Assembly: GCA_938014915.1 (NCBI GenBank)
Contig: CALLQQ010000043.1
Span: 1 to 47,509 of the forward strand
Length of the DNA stretch: 47,509 bases
Source: an uncultured Clostridia bacterium
GTDB lineage: Bacteria; Bacillota; Clostridia; Oscillospirales; Ruminococcaceae
Direction: 5' to 3'
A model generated the notes under the pieces. That model was not told the origin of the DNA, searched no databases, and saw only the letters and a list, made by a program, of their open reading frames with translations. Positions 18,076 through 26,636 of the stretch are shown piece after piece. How positions within the stretch are numbered: position 1 is the first letter of the stretch; every line of letters starts with the position of its first letter. Both the position numbers and the translations under genes were made by a program.

Positions 18076-19368
18076 ATGGCTGTAATTGTACCGTTCAAGG
18101 GGCTCAGATACAATACTGATAAAGCGGGGGATATTTCTACACTTGTGTGTCCGCCGTATGATATTATCAGTGACGAGGAGAGGAAGAACTACCTAGCGGT
18201 GAATCCGCATAATATTATCCGCCTTGAATTGCCTAAGGGGGACGATCCATATAAAACTGCCGGAAACACATTGAATGAATGGCTAAGAGATGAGATACTA
18301 AAAAAAGACGGTAAAGAGGGCATCTATGTGTATGAGATGTCATTCCTATCGCATGGCGAGAAGAAGAATGTAAAGGGGATAATTTGCCTAGTCGGACTAG
18401 AAGAATTATCAAAGGGGATAATCCTCCCCCACGAAGAAACACTCAGCAAGGCTAAGACCGATAGGTTCAATCTAATGTCGAGCACTCATTGTAACTTTAG
18501 TCAAGTATACTCACTGTATATTGATGAAGATAATTCTACTTTTAGTATAATAGACAATGTGTCGTCGGGCGAGCCCGATATTGAACTAACCGATGGTGAA
18601 GGTGTCGAGCATAAACTATGGTGCATATACGATGTCGATGAAATTGCGAAAATTTCGGCCAAATTCGTCGATAAAAAGCTTTATATCGCTGACGGTCATC
18701 ACAGGTATGAAACGGCGCTTGCATTCAGCAAGCACTTGCGTGAGCAGGGAATTGTATCCGGGGAAAAGGGCGAAGCTCCGTCGGATTATGTTTGCATGAT
18801 GCTTGTCAATATGGAGAATGACGGTCTAGTTGTATGGCCGACGCACAGAATTGTCCGTGATTTAGACAATTTCAATATTGACGATGTATTAAATAACGAG
18901 GAAATTTTACGCAACTTCGATATAACTAAGGTGGACACATTAGAACAGACAAAGGGAATGCTAGAAGATAATTATAACAATGAGTATAAATCATATGGAC
19001 TTTATACAGGCAGTAATTATTATGTACTTACTTTACGTGATAAAAGTGTTATGAAAGCACTTTTCCCAGATGCGTCCGATGCATATTGTGAACTTGATGT
19101 TAGCATACTTCATTCGCTAATATTAGAGAGGGCATTCGGCATTGATAAGGAGAATATGGCAAATCAAATAAACCTAACCTATACGAGGAGTGAGGACGAG
19201 GCAATTGCCGAAGTCGAGGGCGGTAGGGCGAATTGCTGCTTCCTACTCAATCCTACTAGAGTTAGCGAGATTAGTGCTGTTGCCGCCGCTGGCGAGAAAA
19301 TGCCTCAAAAGTCTACCTATTTTTATCCGAAATTAATTACAGGACTTGTTATGAATAAATTCCTATAA
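18076..19368 (+). CDS. DUF1015-family protein
   Basis: This is a 430-residue cytosolic protein of the DUF1015 family, which is widespread but has no established function. The start at 18076 follows GAAAGGAG; the ATG at 18055 is upstream of that site. Family hallmarks are the N-terminal VPFKGLRYNTDKAGDISTLVCPPYDII and the central YIADGHHRYETALAF with a paired histidine motif suggestive of a catalytic or metal site. It lies 51 bases after secA and 27 bases before an epimerase gene, so it may be cotranscribed with either. Confidence 0.88.
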   Translation: MAVIVPFKGLRYNTDKAGDISTLVCPPYDIISDEERKNYLAVNPHNIIRLELPKGDDPYKTAGNTLNEWLRDEILKKDGKEGIYVYEMSFLSHGEKKNVKGIICLVGLEELSKGIILPHEETLSKAKTDRFNLMSSTHCNFSQVYSLYIDEDNSTFSIIDNVSSGEPDIELTDGEGVEHKLWCIYDVDEIAKISAKFVDKKLYIADGHHRYETALAFSKHLREQGIVSGEKGEAPSDYVCMMLVNMENDGLVVWPTHRIVRDLDNFNIDDVLNNEEILRNFDITKVDTLEQTKGMLEDNYNNEYKSYGLYTGSNYYVLTLRDKSVMKALFPDASDAYCELDVSILHSLILERAFGIDKENMANQINLTYTRSEDEAIAEVEGGRANCCFLLNPTRVSEISAVAAAGEKMPQKSTYFYPKLITGLVMNKFL

Positions 19369-19395
19369 TACTACTTTAATCGGGGGAAGAATTAT

Positions 19396-20559
19396 ATGAT
19401 AAATGAATGCAGAAATGAACTCAACAATAATATCATTCCTTTTTGGAAATCGCTAATCGACAAAGACAGGGGCGGATTCTATGGCTACATGGATTCCGAT
19501 TTAAATTTAGATAAAGATGCCGATAAAGGCGTTATCCTCAATTCACGGATTCTATGGTTTTTTTCAAATTGCAATTTGATTTTAAAAGATGCAGAATGTC
19601 TAGAATACGCACATCATGCATACGAATTCCTAAATAAGCATTGTGTAGATAGCGAGCATGGCGGCGTTTACTGGATGCTTGACAAAGATGGCAATGTTGC
19701 CGACGATATGAAACACACATATAATCAGGCATTCGCCATATATGCGCTATCATCATATTACGATGCTAGCAAAGATGAAGAAGCTATCGAATTAGCAATG
19801 GATTTATTCCACACTATTGAGAGTAAAACTCTTGATGAATACGGTTATAGAGAAGCATTCGATAGGCATTGGAACGAGGTCGAAAATGAGGCATTGGCGG
19901 AGAACGGCATTATGCCGAAGAAGTCGATGAATACGATACTCCACCTAATCGAGGCATATACTGAATTGCTGCGTGTTAAGTATAATAAAGATGTCGAGGA
20001 TAGGTTGAGGGCATTGCTACAATCCGTGACAGACAAGGTATACGATGAAGAAAATAAGCAGCTAAGAGTGTTCTTTGATGAAAAGCTATCCGTAATTGGT
20101 GATATTCATTCATACGGTCACGATATTGAGGCTGCATGGCTAATCGATCGAGCTTGCGACGTTTTAGGCGATAAGGAAATGAGCGAAAGAATGGAGCAAA
20201 TGGGGCTTGATATAGCTAGCAAAATCCACGATATTGCCATCGAGAATGGTGCGCTCAATAACGAAAGAGTAGACGAACGCATTGATAGGGAGCGTATCTG
20301 GTGGGTTCAGGCGGAGGGTGTCGTCGGATTCATTAACGCATACGAGCGTAGCGCAAAGGAAGAATATCTTGATACCGCAAAGGCTCTTTGGGAATATATC
20401 AAGGGCAATGTGATAGATGAACGTGAAGGCGGCGAATGGCATTCGCAAGTGAGTTTTGACGGGGTGCCATCAAAAGTAAAGCCTATTGTAGAGGCATGGA
20501 AATGCCCCTATCACAATGGCAGAATGTGCCTAGAAGTAATAGCGAGAAATATTAACTAG
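19396..20559 (+). CDS. AGE-family epimerase, cellobiose 2-epimerase-like
   Basis: This is a 387-residue (alpha/alpha)6-barrel epimerase. The sequence resembles bacterial cellobiose 2-epimerases, which interconvert glucose and mannose at the reducing end of beta-1,4 disaccharides: GGFYGYMDSDLNLDKDADKG, the ILNSRILWFFS segment, HGGVYWMLDKDG, the SYGHDIEAAWL histidine and the GGEWHSQVSFDG histidine near the C-terminus. The N-acylglucosamine 2-epimerase branch is the alternative. A GGGGGAAG ribosome site precedes the ATG. It suggests use of plant mannan or cellulose fragments, in keeping with the GH74-type enzyme at 32.4 kb. Confidence 0.88.
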   Translation: MINECRNELNNNIIPFWKSLIDKDRGGFYGYMDSDLNLDKDADKGVILNSRILWFFSNCNLILKDAECLEYAHHAYEFLNKHCVDSEHGGVYWMLDKDGNVADDMKHTYNQAFAIYALSSYYDASKDEEAIELAMDLFHTIESKTLDEYGYREAFDRHWNEVENEALAENGIMPKKSMNTILHLIEAYTELLRVKYNKDVEDRLRALLQSVTDKVYDEENKQLRVFFDEKLSVIGDIHSYGHDIEAAWLIDRACDVLGDKEMSERMEQMGLDIASKIHDIAIENGALNNERVDERIDRERIWWVQAEGVVGFINAYERSAKEEYLDTAKALWEYIKGNVIDEREGGEWHSQVSFDGVPSKVKPIVEAWKCPYHNGRMCLEVIARNIN

Positions 20560-20645
20560 CAACCATAATATGCACAAAAAAGCCCATAAAAAATAGTTGA
20601 AACTAACAATTCTTTCGACTTATTATATTAAAATCCATCAAACAC

Positions 20646-20685
20646 TTGACACTTAGGGCGTAAAACCTTAACATAAATGTTAAGG
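20646..20685 (+). promoter_or_regulatory. Promoter with overlapping palindrome before the small ComFB gene
   Basis: TTGACA (20646-20651), 17 bases, then TAACAT (20669-20674). The -10 box lies inside a near-perfect palindrome, CCTTAACAT-AA-ATGTTAAGG (20666-20685), which continues into the ribosome site. A DNA-binding regulator is more likely than an RNA hairpin because transcription should start inside the palindrome. Confidence 0.5.
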
Positions 20686-20695
20686 GGGTAATTTT

Positions 20696-20974
20696 GTGGC
20701 TCTAATCAACATGATGGAAAAATTCGTTCAGCAAAAATTAGAAGAAATGCTTGAAAGCACTGATTGTTGCGATTGTGAAGATTGTAAAAATGATATAATG
20801 GCGGTCGCACTAAATCAATTGCCCGCAAAATATGTAAATACGGCAGCGGGGGAGCTTTTTAGCAAACTAGATTCTATTACCCAGCAGAATAGTATAGATA
20901 TTGATATTGCCCTGTTAAAGGCGATCAACACAGTATGTAGGAATCCTAGACATAAGGTTAATCGGACTGAATAG
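20696..20974 (+). CDS. ComFB-family protein
   Basis: This is a 92-residue protein of the late competence ComFB family. The GTG at 20696 follows TAAGGGGG at good spacing. It has the cysteine cluster CCDCEDC (C24, C25, C27, C30), then DIMAVALNQLPAKYVNT and the C-terminal AINTVCRNPRH, all typical of the family. ComFB proteins have been reported as c-di-GMP receptors in cyanobacteria; that function here is inference. It is monocistronic between a palindrome-bearing promoter and a perfect terminator. A second, divergent member sits at 40713-41138 with the same CCxCxxC spacing. Confidence 0.85.
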   Translation: MALINMMEKFVQQKLEEMLESTDCCDCEDCKNDIMAVALNQLPAKYVNTAAGELFSKLDSITQQNSIDIDIALLKAINTVCRNPRHKVNRTE

Positions 20975-20979
20975 AATAT

Positions 20980-21013
20980 AAAAGCCCACCTTTTAATTAA
21001 AAGGTGGGCTTTT
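20980..21013. terminator. Bidirectional terminator after the ComFB gene
   Basis: AAAAGCCCACCTTTTAA pairs perfectly with TTAAAAGGTGGGCTTTT. It can end both the comFB transcript and the convergent MATE transcript. Confidence 0.85.
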
Positions 21014-21023
21014 CATTTTGAAT

Positions 21024-22373
21024 TTATAAATCACAGTGTCGTTTCTTCCTAAAATATATTGATGTTAGCCAAATCCCGATTATTAGGGTAATTGCCTCAG
21101 CGATTGGAATAGTGAGCCATACGCCATTAATGCCAAAGAATAGAGGTAGAATTAATAGGGCGGGTATTATTAGAATGATTCCCCTTAATAGTGAAGTAAT
21201 TAGCGATGGGCGGGGCATAGCAATAGAAGAAAAGAACGTTATAATAACGATGTTCATCCCCATTAGGATTGCAGATAAGAAGTAAATCCCCATGCCGTCA
21301 CGGGTTAAATCCAGTAGTTGCAAATCCCCTTCCGCATTGAATGCCGATATAATTTCATCGGATAGGGTAATGCATATTACATAGAAAGCAATACCTAATG
21401 TTAATGCTAATATAATCGCGTATTTGAGTGTCTTATTGATTTTCTTACTATCTTCAGCGCCGTAACAAGTGGAAATTATGGGCTGAATACCTTGTCCGAT
21501 CCCTGTGAAAATGGCGGTGAATACAAGCGATATATTGGCAATGATGCCATATGCGGCGACTCCAATTTCGCCCGTGATGCCAATGATAACAAGATTGAAT
21601 AGCAGAATTACAATACCGGAAGAGAATTCTGTTATAGAAGCTGGGATACCGATAGTTATCACTCGCAGAATCTTGCGAATTTTAACTCCGCCACGTACGA
21701 AAGTAAAGTTGTTTTTCCCCCTAATAAAGTGAGTGGATAGAATGATTAAGCTTAGCACGGGGGCAATTCCCGTTGCAAGAGCTGCGCCGAACATACCCAT
21801 ATCCATTGGATAGATGAATATATAATCCAGCACAATGTTTGCAAGACTACCGCTGAGCATTGCTATCATTGCTAGGCGTGGTTCGCCATCATTCCTCACC
21901 ATACAAATCATCACATTGTTAATGATGAACGGGACCGAGAATATGAGCAATACCTTTATATAATCATTCGATAATGCTATCATTTCTCCCCTAGCGCCTA
22001 GTAGGTATACAATATCCTTTGAAAAGAATATACCGACTAAAGTTAATATAATACCTATTATAAGTGCAAAAAAGAAAGTTGCAGTGAAAATTTCCTGCCC
22101 CTGACGATGTTCGTTCCTACCTATATGTATTGAATATACAGCACCAATTCCCGATGCGATTAGCAGACCAATGGCATTAATGCCACCGTTAAAGGCGGGT
22201 AGAGCGAGGTTCAATGCGATTAAACCATCTTTACCGACGCCATTGGCAATGAAAAATGTATCGGCTAATACATATAAGGATAGGCCAAGCATACTTATAA
22301 TGTTCAGTGATACATATTTAGCGAATGTTTTAAAGATGTTCCCCTTGAGGATATGTTGTGTTTGATTGTCTAT
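21024..22373 (-). CDS. MATE-family efflux transporter with apparent ATA start
   Basis: This is a multidrug/toxin exporter of the MATE family, about 12 membrane spans, driven by a cation gradient. Starting at the first ATG (22292) gives only 422 residues and loses conserved N-terminal sequence. The same frame continues upstream through HILKGNIFKTFAKYVSLNIISM, which matches the usual MATE opening, to a stop at 22380-22382. In that extension the codon at the right distance from the AGGAG site (22385-22389) is ATA at 22371-22373; this would give 449 residues, the normal family length. There is no in-frame ATG, GTG or TTG in the extension. Either a rare ATA start or an ATG-to-ATA change is involved. 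MATE substrate is unknown. Confidence 0.85.
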   Translation of the reverse strand: MDNQTQHILKGNIFKTFAKYVSLNIISMLGLSLYVLADTFFIANGVGKDGLIALNLALPAFNGGINAIGLLIASGIGAVYSIHIGRNEHRQGQEIFTATFFFALIIGIILTLVGIFFSKDIVYLLGARGEMIALSNDYIKVLLIFSVPFIINNVMICMVRNDGEPRLAMIAMLSGSLANIVLDYIFIYPMDMGMFGAALATGIAPVLSLIILSTHFIRGKNNFTFVRGGVKIRKILRVITIGIPASITEFSSGIVILLFNLVIIGITGEIGVAAYGIIANISLVFTAIFTGIGQGIQPIISTCYGAEDSKKINKTLKYAIILALTLGIAFYVICITLSDEIISAFNAEGDLQLLDLTRDGMGIYFLSAILMGMNIVIITFFSSIAMPRPSLITSLLRGIILIIPALLILPLFFGINGVWLTIPIAEAITLIIGIWLTSIYFRKKRHCDL

Positions 22374-22438
22374 TTGAGTTCACTCCTAGCAAGTATTGAG
22401 CTTATTCTATCATAATAAGCATCTAAAAGCAAACAAAC

Positions 22439-22476
22439 AAATTCCCACTCTTATCTAGATAAGAGTGGGAATTTTA
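22439..22476. terminator. Perfect hairpin between the MATE and M23 genes
   Basis: AAATTCCCACTCTTATC pairs with GATAAGAGTGGGAATTT. It lies after the M23 gene on the minus strand and ends that transcript. Confidence 0.75.
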
Positions 22477-22499
22477 TAGATTATGATGAGCGTCTAAAT

Positions 22500-24251
22500 T
22501 TATCTATTGATATAGTTAACAGGATTCTGGTGAGAATTATTCACTATCACTTCAAAGTGTAGGTGATTACCTGTTGAATATCCCGTGCGCCCGATAGCGC
22601 CAATATACTGCCCCTGAATTACCTTTTCACCTGCTGAAACTGAAAGACTACTGCAATGCGCATATCTAGTTACTACACCACCGCCGTGGTCGATTAGAAT
22701 TTGCTTGCCGTAATCACCGTACCAGCCCGATGAAACTACTGTTCCCGATGCGCCAGCATAAATTGGCCTGCCATACGGTGCTGCAATGTCGAGCCCTTTA
22801 CGGAAGCTGCCCCATCTGTAGCCGTACGATGATGATACCTTTCCGCCGCCGACGGGCCAAATGAACATCTTGCTACCGGCTGATGCCGTTGAATGTGGAA
22901 CATTCGGTAGGGGATCCCTAGTGCCGACGGAAACTTTCTTAGCGACAGGTTCTGAAACTACCTTTTTTTCTAGCACAGTCCTGCTTGTTTCGTATCCGTT
23001 GGTGTAGGTGACTTTAGCGGTTATCCTTGCTTTTCCCTTTTTACCGTCATTAATGACAGTTTTCACACCTTTATATTTATTGCTATCCTTAACTTCAATT
23101 GTTTCATACTTAATTGAAGTGTCGTACTTCTCAACTCTAGTAACATTTACATCTAGGAAAGGCTTTTCCCTATTGATTAATAGCTTCCTACCGATGGGGA
23201 GATTTTCTTCAATGTCCGAATTGAGCGCCTTTAATTCCTTATATGGAATGTCAAGCTTATCAGCGATTGAAGTCGGTGCATCGCCCTCTTTAACGGTGTA
23301 ATAAGCATTCTCCTGCTCCATTTTAGTGATTTCAGGAATTATAAGCTGGGCATCTTTAATACTCTCCGATACATATAATCCAGATGCGAAAGTAATTTTC
23401 TTAGCAAATTCAACTTCATCATCTTTGTTTTCCCTATATTTATCAAGTAAAGACTCAAGAGTATCTTCAATAGGTCCTTTATCAAGTACAGCGCCATAGA
23501 ATTCATTATCAATATATAGTCCGTATGCATCTTCAACTTCAACATTCGTATGCTTTAGTAGAATATCCGCTAGTTCATATGCATCGATTGTTTCAGTATC
23601 TTTACTACGTTCGACCGATAATGTCGGATTGAGTTCGACAAGAGAATTACCATCCATATACGTGATACGCTTTTGCATAATTTCTTCAGCCTCATCGTAT
23701 ATATTTTCATTCTCGACATATCCGACTACAACACCATCGAAAGAAACATTAACTATATAGCTAACATTTGATGCGAATCCAACAAGATTAAATAAAAACA
23801 CGATGCAAACAATCGGCGCAGTGTAGTTGAACGCAACGACGAATGCCCCACGTCTTCCCCATATGCCACCAATAATTTGCTTTATGGTGTATTTAATTGC
23901 CTGTACAATGCCGGTATTGTTATATTCATCTTTCACCCGATTGGCGAAATCCCTATATATTGCGTTCATCTTTCTAAACGGTCTAGAGATGAATTCTGCA
24001 AGTTTCATAGAAACGAGCATTAGAACTGCTCGTATTCCACTTGTTCTATTCCACAGAAAAAGAAGTCCCTTTTTAGAATAATATATAGTAGAGAAAAATC
24101 CAATCGTAATTAATGATGTTACATGTGCGCCAATGCAAATTATTCTGCAAGTCATTTGCTTTTTAAGGCGTCTTACATATAATGCAACCTTCTTTTTAAT
24201 GAGCGAGGCAGATTCCTTAATCTTACCTAGCCAACTGTCAATGCTAGACAT
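22500..24251 (-). CDS. M23 (LytM-type) cell-wall protein with LysM and G5 domains
   Basis: This is a 583-residue envelope protein. Order: a long N-terminal cytosolic/membrane part with hydrophobic segments at about 36-56, 74-87 and 137-162; a linker; LysM at about 317-359; G5 at about 366-445; and a LytM-type M23 domain at about 470-578. M23 proteins cut peptide cross-links in peptidoglycan. The HLHFEV pair (H563, H565), YAH (H532) and D488 are present, but the first zinc ligand, expected four residues before D488, is arginine (R484). This recalls SpoIIQ-like LytM proteins that act as binding partners rather than enzymes. Ribosome site AAAGGAG lies 12 bases before the ATG. Confidence 0.88.
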   Translation of the reverse strand: MSSIDSWLGKIKESASLIKKKVALYVRRLKKQMTCRIICIGAHVTSLITIGFFSTIYYSKKGLLFLWNRTSGIRAVLMLVSMKLAEFISRPFRKMNAIYRDFANRVKDEYNNTGIVQAIKYTIKQIIGGIWGRRGAFVVAFNYTAPIVCIVFLFNLVGFASNVSYIVNVSFDGVVVGYVENENIYDEAEEIMQKRITYMDGNSLVELNPTLSVERSKDTETIDAYELADILLKHTNVEVEDAYGLYIDNEFYGAVLDKGPIEDTLESLLDKYRENKDDEVEFAKKITFASGLYVSESIKDAQLIIPEITKMEQENAYYTVKEGDAPTSIADKLDIPYKELKALNSDIEENLPIGRKLLINREKPFLDVNVTRVEKYDTSIKYETIEVKDSNKYKGVKTVINDGKKGKARITAKVTYTNGYETSRTVLEKKVVSEPVAKKVSVGTRDPLPNVPHSTASAGSKMFIWPVGGGKVSSSYGYRWGSFRKGLDIAAPYGRPIYAGASGTVVSSGWYGDYGKQILIDHGGGVVTRYAHCSSLSVSAGEKVIQGQYIGAIGRTGYSTGNHLHFEVIVNNSHQNPVNYINR

Positions 24252-24284
24252 TTATGGTTACATCTCCTTTCAAAACTATTACAA

Positions 24285-24331
24285 AACAGTAACAACTGTT
24301 ATCATTATAGCATCAAAAAGAAAAAAGGCAA
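24285..24331 (-). promoter_or_regulatory. Promoter and palindrome before the M23 gene
   Basis: On the minus strand: TTGCCT (24326-24331), 16 bases, TATAAT (24304-24309) with TGC upstream (extended -10). Just downstream lies an inverted repeat, AACAGT (24285-24290) and ACTGTT (24295-24300), placed where a repressor would act. Confidence 0.5.
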
Positions 24332-24399
24332 CCATTTTGCCCATATCATTGCATATAGGAGTGCAATTTTGGCACAGTGCACAAAACATCATATCCAAT

Positions 24400-24867
24400 T
24401 TAGTTATTATGCCATGAATATTCCAACATATCGGGCTTGTATGTGGATAAAATAGCTATCATCGGCTCAACGGTATCGATCGCACCTGCCAAATCGTGTT
24501 CACGATAATTACCACATTCGACCTCACTAACGCCCGGTATATCGCCCGTAAATTCTGCAATAAAGCGCAGCGCTCCAAGAACTAACTCAATCGCATCTGC
24601 ATCTTTAAGCCCACGAGTTAATAGGTAGAATCCCGTCCTGCAACCCATCGGACCGACATAGATTATATTTTCCCCGTGCGATGAATTCCGAGCATATGTT
24701 GCGAATAAATGCTCAATGGTGTGAGCAGCGCCATAGTCAATATACGAGCCGCCATTCGGCTTTTTCATGCGAATATCGTATGTTACGATATCATCATCTA
24801 CCCGAGAAATATACATACCTACATCTAATTTATTATGGTCAACCTCAAAGCTTGAAATCTTTTTCAC
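24400..24867 (-). CDS. luxS: S-ribosylhomocysteine lyase
   Basis: LuxS splits S-ribosylhomocysteine into homocysteine and DPD, the precursor of autoinducer-2, as part of the activated methyl cycle. The 155-residue protein has the metal-binding HTIEHL motif, GCRTGFYLL with the catalytic cysteine, and the third ligand in VECGNYREH. The start is GTG at 24867 with GGGAGGAT upstream. It lies 52 bases after the RluA-type gene with no evident terminator between, so it may be at the end of the trp-rluA transcript. No pfs gene is in the window. Confidence 0.95.
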   Translation of the reverse strand: MKKISSFEVDHNKLDVGMYISRVDDDIVTYDIRMKKPNGGSYIDYGAAHTIEHLFATYARNSSHGENIIYVGPMGCRTGFYLLTRGLKDADAIELVLGALRFIAEFTGDIPGVSEVECGNYREHDLAGAIDTVEPMIAILSTYKPDMLEYSWHNN

Positions 24868-24919
24868 ACAAATATCCTCCCTTGATTATTACAATATGGT
24901 TACAAATAGTTACTGGAAT

Positions 24920-25855
24920 TTATTCTATCCGCCCCGATTTAAGCGCAGGCGGCTGAATATCTAGCCTATCCAGTAATTCCAGCATATTTTCACGGATTCG
25001 GCTCTGCACTTGAATTGATTCTCTGCTAATGGGATGAATGAAAGATAGTTCGCCGCAGTGCAATGCGTGTTCGCTAATTAGCTCATTGCTGCCGCCGTAT
25101 AGATCGTCACCGAAAAGTGGGTTGCCAATATGCGAGAAATGCACACGAATTTGGTGCGTGCGCCCCGTGATTAGCTTTATCTTCAATAGAGTAGCATCTT
25201 CTGCCCTGCCTAGCACGGTGAATTCTGTAAGAGCATTCTGCCCGCTGTCCGATACTATGCGTTTAATGATGGAATCGCCCTCACGGGCAATTGGCGCATT
25301 AATAGTACCGCTATCTTCATCAATTCGACCGTGGCAAATTGCATAATACGTCTTGTCGATAGTAGTGCCGGGAATATCATTGCCATCTCTAGCATTGCTA
25401 GATCTTTGTAAATTGACGGCGGCGAGGGAATTCTTAGCAACAATACATAGTCCTGAAGTGTTGCGGTCAAGACGATTAATAGGGCGGAATGTCCTCCCCT
25501 CACATATATGGGAATAAAAGTTGCCCAGAGTATCGTTATAATGATTGAACGACGGATGAACGGGCATATTGACGGGCTTGTCGAAAATGATAATATCTTC
25601 ATCGTGATAGATTATTGCAACATCAAGTTCGCCATTCGGCTCAAGGGTGCCACGTTCGGGCAATTTTACCGTGATAGTATCCCCGTGATAAACGGTATCA
25701 ATCATACGAATATGTTCACCGCTGCGTAAAATGCCATTGTCGATGCGCTTAATAGCAGTTATTATCCTGCGAGAAAATCCATGTTCGCATTGGAGGAAGT
25801 CGCTCACTACCGCTCCGTCATATTTGCGTGGTACTTCATATTCTAGAATTCTCAT
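24920..25855 (-). CDS. RluA-family rRNA pseudouridine synthase
   Basis: Converts specific uridines in RNA, probably 23S rRNA, to pseudouridine. The 311-residue protein has an S4-like N-terminal segment (VSDFLQCEHGFSRRIITAI), the catalytic-aspartate motif RPINRLDRNTSG and the C-terminal TGRTHQIRVHFSHIGNPLFGD. The ATG at 25855 follows AGAGGGG. The start lies 20 bases inside the end of trpA in another frame, so translation is coupled to the trp operon. Which uridine is modified (RluB/C/D-like) cannot be told. Confidence 0.92.
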   Translation of the reverse strand: MRILEYEVPRKYDGAVVSDFLQCEHGFSRRIITAIKRIDNGILRSGEHIRMIDTVYHGDTITVKLPERGTLEPNGELDVAIIYHDEDIIIFDKPVNMPVHPSFNHYNDTLGNFYSHICEGRTFRPINRLDRNTSGLCIVAKNSLAAVNLQRSSNARDGNDIPGTTIDKTYYAICHGRIDEDSGTINAPIAREGDSIIKRIVSDSGQNALTEFTVLGRAEDATLLKIKLITGRTHQIRVHFSHIGNPLFGDDLYGGSNELISEHALHCGELSFIHPISRESIQVQSRIRENMLELLDRLDIQPPALKSGRIE

Positions 25856-26636
25856 CAAGAACCCCTCTTATCGATTTAGTGAATTCTGCTAGGTGGGGGG
25901 AGGCATTCTCAGCATATTCTTCAATAATGCTAACAAGGGCGCTGCCGATTATGACACCGTCGGCATAATCCTTAACCTGCCTTGCACTATCGGCATCAGC
26001 AATGCCGAATCCGATTGCGGTCGGAATCCTGGAATATTTATCTATACTGGCGAACATTTGAGAAAGCCGCTCCGACACATTTTGCCGAACTCCCGTTACT
26101 CCCATTGAAGATACACAGTAGAGGAAGCCCCGAGCATCATTGCAAATTGCCTTTGTCCTATCTGAAGAAGTTGGCGATACCAGCCTTATGAGTTCAATGC
26201 CGTTTTCTTTAGCATGGGGAGCGAATTCGCCCTCCTCCTCAAAAGGGGCATCGGCAATTATGACACCGTTCATGCCGATTTCCTTACATTTAGCAAAGAA
26301 TTTATCGGCGCCGTAACTATATATGAGATTGCAATATATGAGGAATACTAGCGGCACATCGGTTTTCGTGCGAACTCTTTCCAGCATATCGAATGTATTG
26401 TGAATGTTCCCGCCTTTTTCCATGGCGCGGACATTCGCTTTCATTATAACGGGACCATCGGCGGCAGGATCGGAAAAAGGTATGCCAATTTCGATTATAT
26501 CGGCGCCATTGTCCGCTAAAGTGAGAATGAATTCCTCCGTTTTTTCCATTGAGGGATCGCCCGCTGTTATAAATGGTATGAATGCTTTTTGATTATTTTC
26601 TAGCCTTTTGTCAAAGGCGGCTTGAATACGGCTCAT
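25836..26636 (-). CDS. trpA: Tryptophan synthase alpha chain
   Basis: TrpA cleaves indole-3-glycerol phosphate to indole and glyceraldehyde 3-phosphate, passing indole through a tunnel to TrpB. The 266-residue protein has the catalytic region FITAGDPS and IEIGIPFSDPAADGPVI (glutamate and aspartate in place) and the phosphate-binding GFGIADADS. The ATG overlaps the trpF stop as ATGA, with AAGGAG 7 bases upstream. The usual partner trpB is not between trpF and trpA or elsewhere in the window. Confidence 0.95.
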   Translation of the reverse strand: MSRIQAAFDKRLENNQKAFIPFITAGDPSMEKTEEFILTLADNGADIIEIGIPFSDPAADGPVIMKANVRAMEKGGNIHNTFDMLERVRTKTDVPLVFLIYCNLIYSYGADKFFAKCKEIGMNGVIIADAPFEEEGEFAPHAKENGIELIRLVSPTSSDRTKAICNDARGFLYCVSSMGVTGVRQNVSERLSQMFASIDKYSRIPTAIGFGIADADSARQVKDYADGVIIGSALVSIIEEYAENASPHLAEFTKSIRGVLDENSRI

